The notes under the pieces: model-generated
The model's input: the letters and a program-made list of their open reading frames with translations, nothing else
The model's database searches: none
Told to the model about the DNA's origin: nothing
Part shown: piece after piece, positions 1-6,539 of the stretch
How positions within the stretch are numbered: position 1 is the stretch's first letter
How the letters are laid out: each line of letters starts with the position of its first letter
Translations under genes and position numbers: made by a program
From: Rikenella sp.
Lineage (GTDB): Bacteria > Bacteroidota > Bacteroidia > Bacteroidales > Rikenellaceae
Assembly (NCBI GenBank): GCA_029054535.1
Contig: JAIDFC010000090.1
Span: forward strand, 2,989 to 19,278
Direction: 5' to 3'
Length of the DNA stretch: 16,290 nucleotides

Positions 1-435
1 GTGAAGTGGTATCGCTCGGCGGCCGAACAGGGACACGTACAGGCGCTGTTCAACCTTGGGGTACACTACAGCGAGGGTAACGGCGTGAAGCGGAGCATGA
101 AAGAGGCAGCCCGGTGGTGGGGCAAGGCGGCCGAAGCGGGCAACGCGAGGGCACAGTACAACCTGGGGGCTTGTTACGAGAACGGACAAGGAGTTACGCG
201 GAGTTACCAGAAAGCGGTCGAATGGTATCGTGCGGCGGCGGAACAGAACCTGCCGTTGGCACAGCATCAGTTGAGCGTTTGCTATGCCGAAGGGAAGGGC
301 GTAGAGCGCAACGAGGCCGAAGCGGAACGCTGGGATCGGCGGGCCCGGAAGAATGGCTGGGGAGGAGGAGACTCGCAGGATCGAGATGTCGCGCGCGTTT
401 CTCGTGCGAAGCGATCCGGTGTTTTTGATGAGTAG
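1..435 (+). CDS. Sel1-repeat protein, 5' end outside the window
   Basis: This is the C-terminal part (144 codons visible) of a tetratricopeptide-like Sel1-repeat protein. Sel1 units form paired alpha-helices used for protein-protein contacts; the partner is unknown. The visible units have the usual spaced signatures (AEQG, AQYNLG, CYENGQGV, AVEWYRAAAEQ). The GTG at base 1 falls inside a repeat, at the V of a typical AVKWY stretch, so it is not a credible start and the gene should continue upstream. After the last unit the reading frame passes through a terminator-like hairpin (378-426) before stopping at 433-435. The last ~25 residues are therefore low-complexity and unlike Sel1, and probably represent read-through of former spacer DNA. 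It is the first of three tandem Sel1 genes, 18 nt before the next start. Confidence 0.85.
   Translation: MKWYRSAAEQGHVQALFNLGVHYSEGNGVKRSMKEAARWWGKAAEAGNARAQYNLGACYENGQGVTRSYQKAVEWYRAAAEQNLPLAQHQLSVCYAEGKGVERNEAEAERWDRRARKNGWGGGDSQDRDVARVSRAKRSGVFDE
378..426 (+). terminator. terminator-like hairpin inside the 3' end of the first Sel1 gene
   Basis: The outer arms GGATCG (378-383) and CGATCC (412-417) pair. An inner stem, 389-395 with 403-409, contains one G-T wobble. A T-rich stretch follows at 418-426. The sequence and position relative to the next gene match the cleaner terminator after the second Sel1 gene (1552-1593), including a shared GATGTCGCGCGC segment. Unusually, this one is translated as the tail of the upstream CDS. 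Confidence 0.4.
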
Positions 436-453
436 AATATAAAACCACTGAAA

Positions 454-1512
454 ATGAACGAGGTAGAGTTTCGGGGTCTTTTGCGGCAAGCCGAGCAGGG
501 CGATGCCAAGGCACAATGTACGTTGGGGGTTTACTACGCCACAGGAGAAGGCGTAGAGCAGGATCTCGCCGAGTCTCTCCGGTGGTATCGCCTGTCGGCG
601 GAGCAGGGCAATGCTAAGGCGCAATACAAATTGGGGCTTTGCTATTATAATGGCCAAGGTGTGGAACCGGATTTGGCCGAGGCCGTGAAATGGTTCCGTC
701 TGGCTGCGGAGCAGGGCAATGACAAGGCGCAATACAGCCTGGGGGTTTGCTATGACGAGGGAGACGGGGTCGAAGAGGATCCGGCCGAGGCGGTGAGGTG
801 GTACCTTCTGGCTGCGGAGCAGGGCAATGCCGAGGCGCAATACAGCCTGGGGGGGTGCTATTATAATGGCCAAGGTGTGGAACCGGATTTGGCCGAGGCC
901 GTGAAATGGTTCCGTCTGGCGGCGGAGCAGGGACATGCTCTGGCGCAATTCAACCTGGGGGTTTGCTATTATAATGGCCAAGGTGTGGAGCAAGGTTATG
1001 CCGAGGCCGTGAAATGGTTCCGTCTGGCGGCGGAGCAGGGCTATGCCGAGGCGCAATTCAACCTGGGGGTTTGCTATGACGAGGGAGACGGGGTCGAAGA
1101 GGATCCGGCCGAGGCTGTGAGGTGGTACCTTCTGGCTGCGGAACAGGGCTATGCCAGGGCACAATACGTCTTGGGGTTTTGCTATGAAAAAGGCAGGGGG
1201 GGTGAAAAAGACGAGTCCGAGGCGGTGAAATGGTATCGGCTGGCTGCGGAGCAGGGACATGCCGTGGCGCAATTCAACCTGGGGGTTTGCTATGACGAGG
1301 GAGACGGGGTCGAAGAGGATCCGGCCGAGGCGCAGATGAGGATCCGTCGGGAGGCGGACCAGTCATATGCCGAGGCGCAATACGTCTTGGGGCTTTGCTA
1401 TGACGAGGGTGCTGGGGTTGAAAAAGATCAGGCTGAGGCCATGAGGTGGTACCTTCTGGCGGCGGAGCAGGGACATGCCGAGGCGCAAGAGAAGCTGGAG
1501 GATTTGCTGTAG
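454..1512 (+). CDS. Sel1-repeat protein with nine 36-residue units
   Basis: This is a 352-residue protein made almost wholly of Sel1 repeats. A 17-residue leader (MNEVEFRGLLRQAEQGD) is followed by nine units of exactly 36 residues (residues 18-341) and a short cap ending EKLEDLL. No signal peptide or membrane segment is seen, so it is probably cytoplasmic. Sel1 proteins act as helical scaffolds; the function here is unknown. Unit 8 (about residues 270-305) is degenerate: the usual VRWYLLAAEQG helix reads QMRIRREADQS. The ATG at 454 is supported by the matching leader of the next gene (MNKVKFQDLLRQAESGD). Several units are nearly identical at the DNA level, which suggests recent internal duplication. 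Confidence 0.93.
   Translation: MNEVEFRGLLRQAEQGDAKAQCTLGVYYATGEGVEQDLAESLRWYRLSAEQGNAKAQYKLGLCYYNGQGVEPDLAEAVKWFRLAAEQGNDKAQYSLGVCYDEGDGVEEDPAEAVRWYLLAAEQGNAEAQYSLGGCYYNGQGVEPDLAEAVKWFRLAAEQGHALAQFNLGVCYYNGQGVEQGYAEAVKWFRLAAEQGYAEAQFNLGVCYDEGDGVEEDPAEAVRWYLLAAEQGYARAQYVLGFCYEKGRGGEKDESEAVKWYRLAAEQGHAVAQFNLGVCYDEGDGVEEDPAEAQMRIRREADQSYAEAQYVLGLCYDEGAGVEKDQAEAMRWYLLAAEQGHAEAQEKLEDLL
505..1476 (+). repeat. nine tandem 108-bp units encoding Sel1 repeats
   Basis: There are nine in-frame 108-bp units with no length variation. Units 3, 6 and 8 (starting 721, 1045 and 1261) share long identical DNA around CTATGACGAGGGAGACGG. Units 2, 4 and 5 (starting 613, 829 and 937) share CTATTATAATGGCCAAGG. This interleaved identity suggests unequal crossing over or gene conversion between units, so copy number may vary between strains. 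Confidence 0.9.
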
Positions 1513-1551
1513 CGTGCTGTGGGCTTGATTGGGGGGGAGAGGAATAGGCTG

Positions 1552-1593
1552 GCGGGATCGCGATGTCGCGCGCAAAGCGATCCCGCATTTTTT
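1552..1593 (+). terminator. rho-independent terminator after the second Sel1 gene
   Basis: A perfect 10-bp inverted repeat, GCGGGATCGC (1552-1561) and GCGATCCCGC (1577-1586), encloses a 15-nt loop and is followed by an A and six Ts. It lies 39 nt after the stop codon at 1512 and just before the third Sel1 gene. This is a textbook intrinsic terminator shape, related in sequence to the hairpin at 378-426. Confidence 0.75.
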
Positions 1594-1613
1594 GACAAGC
1601 AAAACAATTGAAA

Positions 1614-2143
1614 ATGAACAAAGTAAAATTTCAGGATCTTTTGCGACAAGCCGAATCGGGCGATGCCGAAGCGCAATTCGAGCTCGCAGCCTGCTATGAA
1701 GACGGCAAGGGAGTCAAACAAGACCAGACCGAAGCTGTGAAATGGTACCGCTGCGCGGCCGATCAGGGCTCAGCCCGGCTCAATATGTTCTCGGTGAATG
1801 TTACGCCATGGGCGAAGGCGTAGAGGAAGACAACGCGGAAGCCTTCAAATGGTATCAGGCGGCAGCCGAACAAGGACATGCCGAAGCGCAGTTTCATCTC
1901 GGAAATTGTTATTGGGCCGGCGCGGGGTGTGAGAGAGATCCGGAAAAAGCGTTCCTATGGAACGGCCGGTCGGCGGAACAGGGCTTTATCGGCGCACAAC
2001 ACTTCTTTATGGCTTGTTATGAAAACGGACTGGGCGTAGAGAAAGACCCGGTCGAGGCGGAACGGTGGCGGAAGCTGGCCGAAGCCAATGCGGCGGCCGC
2101 TGCGGAGAGGGAAGACGACGAAGAAGAGGAGCTGGTATGGTAG
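1614..2143 (+). pseudogene. Sel1-repeat gene broken by a single-base deletion
   Basis: Two overlapping frames join into one Sel1 protein. The first frame begins MNKVKFQDLLRQAESGDAEAQ and reads as Sel1 up to the residues AADQGSA. From about base 1778 the Sel1 pattern (AQYVLGECYAMGEGV) continues in the next frame and runs to the stop at 2141-2143. Adding one G near 1776-1779 (CCCGGCT to CCCGGGCT) restores a continuous protein of about 176 residues. Left uncorrected, the first frame stops at 1823. I place the start at the ATG at 1614, which aligns with the second Sel1 gene, rather than the in-frame TTG at 1608. The C-terminus is alanine-rich then very acidic (EREDDEEEELVW). It could be a true pseudogene or a sequencing error in a short G run. 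Confidence 0.8.
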
Positions 2144-2182
2144 CGCGCGGGAGACGAGCCGAATAACACAGATAACAAACGA

Positions 2183-2234
2183 CACAAGACCGAACGCTGG
2201 ATTCTCAAAATGAAATCCAACGTCCGGTCTTGTG
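2183..2234. terminator. long hairpin between convergent genes
   Basis: Two 21-nt arms (2183-2203 and 2214-2234) pair with two mismatches around a 10-nt loop. Both mismatches are A-C in the plus-strand RNA but become G-U wobbles in the minus-strand RNA, so the hairpin is stronger for minus-strand transcripts. It sits 40 nt after the third Sel1 gene and downstream of the ROK kinase on the minus strand. A bidirectional terminator is the likely role; no strong T run follows on either side. Confidence 0.55.
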
Positions 2235-2451
2235 CATTTCCAAAGTTCGAAACGTTTTCCGACCTAAAAAACAAGGTTCGGTTCGGGAAACGCCCACCAC
2301 GCGCGAGAGAAACTCTTTCCGGACCGGCCCCAAGAATCGGTTCATAAGAAACACCTTCTCCTCGACCAACGACCCTTCGACCATGATCGAATGCCCGTCA
2401 AAAAGACCGCCGCCTATATACCACGCCCGGAAAGTCCCCGTACTTAGTTAA
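2205..2451 (-). other. open frame in the convergent spacer, possibly a small gene or gene remnant
   Basis: The 317-nt spacer 2144-2460 contains no recognised gene. One minus-strand frame stays open from about 2451 down to a TGA at 2205-2207. The segment from the ATG at 2384 would give 59 residues starting MVEGSLVEEKVFLMNRF. The first ~40 codons have GC-rich third positions like true genes here, and the translation upstream of the ATG (WYIGGGLFDGHS) reads plausibly. No ribosome-binding site is seen, no family is recognised, and the end overlaps the hairpin at 2183-2234. It may be the decayed tail of a former gene. Confidence 0.2.
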
Positions 2452-2460
2452 CAGAAAGCA

Positions 2461-3441
2461 TCAACGAGCCGCCGCCCCCTCTTTCTGCTGCCAGATCAAA
2501 GCCGAAGCCCCCAGCACCGCCGCATTCTTGCCGTCGATCCCCGACGGTAAGAGCTTCACCTTGTTCCGGAAGTTCGACAGCATGTGCATCTCCATATACT
2601 TCTTGGTCGGCTCGAAGATGTACTTCCCGGCCTTGGCCAACCCCCCGAACAGGAAGATCGCCTCCGGCGAGGTGATCGTTACGGCATCGGCCAACGCCTG
2701 CCCGAGGATCATCCCCGTATATTCATACGCCTCGATCGCCAACCGATCCCCATTCAGCGCCGCCTTGGTAATCATCTCGGCCGTCAGCTCGTTGAAACTG
2801 TAGTTTCTGAACTCGCTGTCTTCGATATGGTCGGCCAACAACTTGAACGCCGTCCGCTTGATCCCCGTCGCCGACACATAAGTCTCCAAGCACCCCTTCC
2901 TCCCGCACCCGCACACCCGCGCACTGGCCGTCTTATTGACAATCACATGCCCGAGTTCCCCCGCAAAACTGTCGTGCCCGTACACCAACTGCCCATTCGC
3001 CACGAACCCGCTCCCCAAGCCCGTCCCGAGCGTAACGACGATAAAATCCTTCATCCCCTTGGCCGCCCCGTAAACCATCTCCCCAATGGCCGCCGCATTG
3101 GCATCGTTGGTAATCAGAATCGGAATCGTCGGATAGTACCGCTTCATCTTCTCGACAAACGGAATCACGCCCTGCCAAATCAAATTGGCGGCATACTCAA
3201 TAGTCCCGTTGTAATAATTGGCGTTCGGCGCGCCGATCCCGATCCCGATAATCTCGTGCTCCCCGTCCAGATTCTTCACCAAGTTCTGAATCCCGATATA
3301 AAGTTCCTCCAAATACTGGTCGAAATCCGGAAAATTCTTCGTCGGAACTACCCCCTCGCCGTACATGTTCCCCTCGCGGTCCACCAATCCGTACACGGAA
3401 TTCGTCCCCCCGATGTCGATCCCTACTGCTAATTGCTTCAT
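2461..3441 (-). CDS. ROK-family sugar kinase (glucokinase-like)
   Basis: This is a 326-residue ROK kinase, predicted to transfer phosphate from ATP to a hexose such as glucose or an N-acetylated amino sugar in the cytoplasm. Visible motifs are the phosphate-binding DIGGTN (residues 9-14), the NDAN with catalytic Asp113, GTGLGSG (139-145), the sugar-contacting GELGH (161-165), and the ROK zinc site formed by His165 with CGCGRKGC (Cys177, Cys179, Cys184). There is no N-terminal helix-turn-helix, so it is an enzyme and not a ROK repressor. Length is typical. Bacteroides RokA is a glucokinase of this type, but substrate cannot be fixed from sequence. It is transcribed alone, with a TAnnTTTG box about 37-44 nt upstream. 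The nearby GH20 and GH123-like enzymes make amino-sugar substrates plausible. Confidence 0.92.
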   Translation of the reverse strand: MKQLAVGIDIGGTNSVYGLVDREGNMYGEGVVPTKNFPDFDQYLEELYIGIQNLVKNLDGEHEIIGIGIGAPNANYYNGTIEYAANLIWQGVIPFVEKMKRYYPTIPILITNDANAAAIGEMVYGAAKGMKDFIVVTLGTGLGSGFVANGQLVYGHDSFAGELGHVIVNKTASARVCGCGRKGCLETYVSATGIKRTAFKLLADHIEDSEFRNYSFNELTAEMITKAALNGDRLAIEAYEYTGMILGQALADAVTITSPEAIFLFGGLAKAGKYIFEPTKKYMEMHMLSNFRNKVKLLPSGIDGKNAAVLGASALIWQQKEGAAAR

Positions 3442-3477
3442 CTGCTATTGGTTTAGATGTTCTTTGCTTTCGTATTC

Positions 3478-3511
3478 CAAATGTAAAAAAAATTTCCCAA
3501 TTCCTAACAAC
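3478..3511 (-). promoter_or_regulatory. Bacteroidota-type promoter for the ROK kinase
   Basis: On the minus strand TACATTTG (3485-3478) matches the Bacteroidota -7 consensus TAnnTTTG exactly. GTTG (3511-3508) is a near match to the -33 TTTG, with 22 nt between the boxes, slightly longer than the usual spacing. The -7 box ends 36 nt before the ATG at 3441. The -33 match is weak. Confidence 0.45.
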
Positions 3512-3567
3512 TTTATCGTATCTTCGTCTCTAATTATTATCCGTTCATTTTTTCTGTAACCGGTCAT

Positions 3568-3844
3568 TAGCTACGTGCTGGTACTGTTCTTTTTGTGAAC
3601 AAAAAGAACCAAAAAAACTTCAGCACGCATCCCGCTGGGATGCTCTGGCCGTGTCTACCCTTGTGATCGGGTGGGGTTCTTTTAGGCGCGCCTGAGTCTT
3701 AGCTCGCATGAAGCGCGCCCGAAAAGAATCCCCACCCATCCAATGGGCCGGAGCATTAGATTGCGGATGCCTAAGGCGTAGCGTAGCTAGTTAAAAGTTT
3801 TTGGTGCCGCTTTTTACAAAAAGCGGCAGTTCTGTACAGTAGCC
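3568..3844 (+). repeat. structured intergenic repeat, copy 1
   Basis: This ~277-bp non-coding element recurs on the opposite strand at 11833-12098. It starts TAGCTACG (3568-3575), which pairs with CGTAGCTA (3782-3789). Inside are a GTTCTTTTTGT/ACAAAAAGAAC palindrome (3586-3609), a GCATCCC/GGGATGC hairpin after the CAGCACG segment, a large GC-rich hairpin (3669-3737), and ATGCTCTGGCC (3640-3650) paired with GGCCGGAGCAT (3746-3756). A terminal hairpin, GCCGCTTTTT/AAAAAGCGGC, lies at 3806-3827. It occupies most of the 445-nt divergent spacer, and its end lies about 42 nt before the prenyl synthetase ATG. No open frame or transposase is present. Confidence 0.85.
3669..3737. repeat. central hairpin segment of repeat copy 1, inverted relative to copy 2
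   Basis: This 69-bp segment is bounded by GGGTGGGG and CCCCACCC, with imperfect inner arms (TTCTTTTAGGCGCGC and GCGCGCCCGAAAAGAAT) and a ~21-nt loop. The arms differ from each other, so orientation can be read. On the plus strand it matches 11932-12000 directly, although the surrounding element is reversed there. Confidence 0.85.
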
Positions 3845-3886
3845 AAAGAATGTTTACAAAGAAACGAACGATAAAAAATATAGAAG

Positions 3887-4864
3887 ATGCAAGATAAAGA
3901 GACGTTGTTGGCAATTGTGGAGAGGGCTATTGGAGCTTTGCCATTGGAGGAGGCCGAGCCGACCGGGTTGTACGCGCCGATCCGGTATATACTGGAAGAC
4001 GGGGGGAAGCGGATCCGTCCGTTGTTGTGTTTGATGGGGGCCGATTTGTATGGCGGGCGGGCGGAGAGCGCGCTGAGCGCCGCTGTGGCGGTGGAGGTGT
4101 TCCATAACTTCACCTTGTTGCACGACGACATTATGGACCAGGCCGAGTTGCGTCGGGGACGTCCCACCGTGCATCGGAAATGGGATCCCAATAGCGCGAT
4201 TTTGTCGGGCGACGCGATGTTGATTTTGGCTTACCGGATCCTGCAAGACGGCGCAGGGGTTTACGGGTCGGAGAAGCTGCCGGCTTTGCTCGACGTTTTC
4301 AGCCGCGGGGCGATGGAGGTTTGCCAGGGGCAGCAGTACGACATGGATTTCGAGAGTGCCGAGCGGGAGGTCTCGTTGGACGAGTATATCGAGATGATCC
4401 GGCTGAAGACCTCGGTGTTGTTGGCGGCCGCGTTGGAGATGGGGGCGATCGTGGGGGGCGCTTCGGAAGGGGAGCGGCAGGCGTTGTACGAGTTCGGGGT
4501 AAACCTCGGGCTGGCATTTCAGATCCAGGACGATTTGCTGGACACTTATGGCGACGCCGAGACCTTCGGGAAGACCATCGGCGGAGATATTGCGGTCGGG
4601 AAGAAGACTTTTTTGCACATTACGGCCATGGAGCGGGCCTCGGCCTCGCAGCGCGAGGCGATTTCGAGACCGGGAGATAGGGCCGAGAAACTGTCCCGGG
4701 TGCGCGGGATTTACGACACCTTAGGCGTGCGCGGTGCGGCCGAGGAGACGATCGCGGCGTACTTCGACCGGGCGCTGGCAGCTCTGCACCAGGCTCATGC
4801 CGTTCCGGAACGCTTGGCTGTGCTCGAAAAATATGCTTATTCACTGCTGAAAAGAACGAAATAA
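3887..4864 (+). CDS. polyprenyl synthetase (trans-isoprenyl diphosphate synthase)
   Basis: This 325-residue enzyme condenses isopentenyl diphosphate with allylic diphosphates to make prenyl diphosphates for quinones, membrane lipid carriers or other isoprenoids. Both Mg-binding aspartate-rich motifs are intact: DDIMD (residues 80-84) and DDLLD (215-219). GGKRIRP (39-45) binds isopentenyl diphosphate, RRGRPTVHR follows the first motif, and GKTIGGDIAVGKKT (228-241) follows the second. An aromatic residue (Phe75) five positions before the first motif is often linked to shorter products, so a farnesyl or geranylgeranyl synthase is possible. Chain length cannot be settled from sequence. It starts at ATG 3887 about 42 nt after repeat copy 1 and ends 2 nt before thiC, so the two are probably co-transcribed. 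Confidence 0.93.
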   Translation: MQDKETLLAIVERAIGALPLEEAEPTGLYAPIRYILEDGGKRIRPLLCLMGADLYGGRAESALSAAVAVEVFHNFTLLHDDIMDQAELRRGRPTVHRKWDPNSAILSGDAMLILAYRILQDGAGVYGSEKLPALLDVFSRGAMEVCQGQQYDMDFESAEREVSLDEYIEMIRLKTSVLLAAALEMGAIVGGASEGERQALYEFGVNLGLAFQIQDDLLDTYGDAETFGKTIGGDIAVGKKTFLHITAMERASASQREAISRPGDRAEKLSRVRGIYDTLGVRGAAEETIAAYFDRALAALHQAHAVPERLAVLEKYAYSLLKRTK

Positions 4865-4866
4865 CC

Positions 4867-6411
4867 ATGTATAAGGAATTATTCAACGACCCGCATAGCG
4901 CGAGCGAGAAGGTGTACGTAAGCGGCGATTTGCATCTGGACGTTCGGGTGGGGATGCGGCGGGTGAACCTGACCGACGGGAGCCACATCGACCTCTACGA
5001 CACGACGGGGCCTTATACCGAGCCGGACTACGAGGCCGATACGGAGCGGGGGATTCCTGCATTACGGGCTAAATGGATCGAGGCGCGGGCGGCGGCACTG
5101 CCCGAGGGCGAATTCCACACCCAGATGTGGTATGCCCGACGGGGGATCGTTACCCCGGAGATGGAGTACGCCGCGCTGCGCGAAAACGCCGGCATTGCAC
5201 CCGGCGAGAAAGGGTATATCACCGCCGAACAGGTGAGACGGTCGATTGCGGAGGGCCGGGCGATTCTGCCGGCCAACCGGCGGCATCCGGAGACCGAACC
5301 GATGGTGATCGGCACGGAATATCGGGTCAAAATCAACGCCAATATCGGAAACTCGGCCTTGGGTTCGTCGATCGCCGAGGAGGTCGAAAAGGCGTTGTGG
5401 GCTATTCGGTGGGGGGCCGATACGGTGATGGATCTTTCGACGGGCAAGGATATTCACCGCACGCGGGAGGCCATTCTGCGGAACGTGCCGGTGCCGATCG
5501 GGACGGTGCCGATGTACCAGGCGCTGGAAAAGGTCGACGGGGTGGTCGAGAATATGACCTGGGAGGCTTATCGGGAAACACTGATCGAGCAGTGCGAACA
5601 GGGAGTCGACTACTTCACGATCCACGCGGGACTCTTGAAAGAGCATGTTCCGCTGGCCCGGCGGCGGGTTACGGGGATCGTCTCGCGCGGGGGGTCGATC
5701 ATGGCCAAGTGGATGGCGCATCACGACCGAGAGAGCTTCCTGTACGAGCATTTCGACGAGATCTGCGAGATCATGGCGCGCTACGACGTAGCGTTGTCGC
5801 TAGGCGACGGGCTGCGACCGGGATCGATTGCGGACGCGAACGACGCGGCGCAGTTCGGAGAGCTGAAGACGCTGGGCGAGTTGTGTCGCCGGGCGTGGGA
5901 GCATGACGTACAGGTGATTATCGAAGGGCCGGGCCATGTGCCGATGGACCGGATCCGGGAGAACATGGACCGGCAGATCGAATGGTGCCACGGCGCGCCG
6001 TTCTATACGCTAGGGCCGCTGGTGTCGGACATCGGGGCGGGCTACGACCATATCACCTCGGCGATCGGGGGAGCGATGATCGGCTGGTTCGGGACGGCGA
6101 TGCTCTGCTACGTTACGACCAAGGAGCACCTGGCGCTGCCGAACCGGGACGACGTGCGCGAGGGGGTGGTAACCTACAAACTGGCGGCCCACGCGGCGGA
6201 CTTGGCCAAGGGCCATCCGGCCGCCATCGCGCACGACCTGGCGATGAGCCGTGCACGATACGATTTTCGGTGGATGGACCAGTTCAACCTGTCGCTGGAC
6301 CCGGAACGGGCGCGGCGCATGCACCGCGAGATGGTGGGCGAGAATGCCGACTTCTGCGCCATGTGCGGTCCCCACTTCTGCGCCATGAGAATCACCAAAT
6401 CCATCAAATAG
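4867..6411 (+). CDS. thiC: phosphomethylpyrimidine synthase ThiC
   Basis: This is a 514-residue radical-SAM enzyme that converts 5-aminoimidazole ribotide to 4-amino-5-hydroxymethyl-2-methylpyrimidine phosphate, the pyrimidine half of thiamine. Diagnostic segments include VKINANIGNSALGSS (154-168), MDLSTGKDIHRTREAIL (188-204), GTVPMYQALEKV (212-223), SLGDGLRPGSIADAND (311-326) and EGPGHVPMD (353-361). The C-terminal CxxCxxxxC cluster motif is intact at Cys497, Cys500 and Cys505. The protein ends nine residues after the last cysteine, whereas E. coli ThiC is longer at both ends. It starts 2 nt after the prenyl synthetase. No other thi gene is in the window, and no TPP riboswitch is seen before it or before the operon. 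Confidence 0.97.
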   Translation: MYKELFNDPHSASEKVYVSGDLHLDVRVGMRRVNLTDGSHIDLYDTTGPYTEPDYEADTERGIPALRAKWIEARAAALPEGEFHTQMWYARRGIVTPEMEYAALRENAGIAPGEKGYITAEQVRRSIAEGRAILPANRRHPETEPMVIGTEYRVKINANIGNSALGSSIAEEVEKALWAIRWGADTVMDLSTGKDIHRTREAILRNVPVPIGTVPMYQALEKVDGVVENMTWEAYRETLIEQCEQGVDYFTIHAGLLKEHVPLARRRVTGIVSRGGSIMAKWMAHHDRESFLYEHFDEICEIMARYDVALSLGDGLRPGSIADANDAAQFGELKTLGELCRRAWEHDVQVIIEGPGHVPMDRIRENMDRQIEWCHGAPFYTLGPLVSDIGAGYDHITSAIGGAMIGWFGTAMLCYVTTKEHLALPNRDDVREGVVTYKLAAHAADLAKGHPAAIAHDLAMSRARYDFRWMDQFNLSLDPERARRMHREMVGENADFCAMCGPHFCAMRITKSIK

Positions 6412-6439
6412 TCGGCTTTCGTGTTCGGGTCGAGGGGGC

Positions 6440-6498
6440 GTTCTTCTTAAACTGAACTTCGCTTGTTTTGCCTGGCGAGGGTTGCGAACAAAGAGAAC
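6440..6498 (+). repeat. short degenerate relative of the structured repeat
   Basis: In the 128-nt spacer between convergent thiC and polA, GTTCTTCTT (6440-6448) and AAGAGAAC (6491-6498) form imperfect inverted arms. Between them is AACTTCGCTTGTTTT, also found inside the arms of the third repeat copy near 16138, and then GTTGCGAAC. The following AGAACGATTCCAG recurs beside repeat copy 2 (about 12103-12115). It may serve as a bidirectional terminator. Confidence 0.5.
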
Positions 6499-6539
6499 GA
6501 TTCCAGCCGACACGAAAAAATGCACTCGGTTATATCCTC

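Noticed and set aside
505..1476. Regular direct repeats that could suggest a CRISPR array
   Set aside because: The 108-bp units are in frame and encode Sel1 repeats; there are no short repeats with unique spacers and no cas genes.
1608..1613. TTG at 1608 as the start of the third Sel1 gene
   Set aside because: The ATG at 1614 aligns exactly with the start of the second Sel1 gene and its identical GAAAATGAAC context.
3690..3715. CTGAGT in the repeat loop resembling the first part of a THI-box
   Set aside because: The remaining conserved TPP riboswitch segments are absent, and the same loop occurs before the GH123-like gene, which has no thiamine link.
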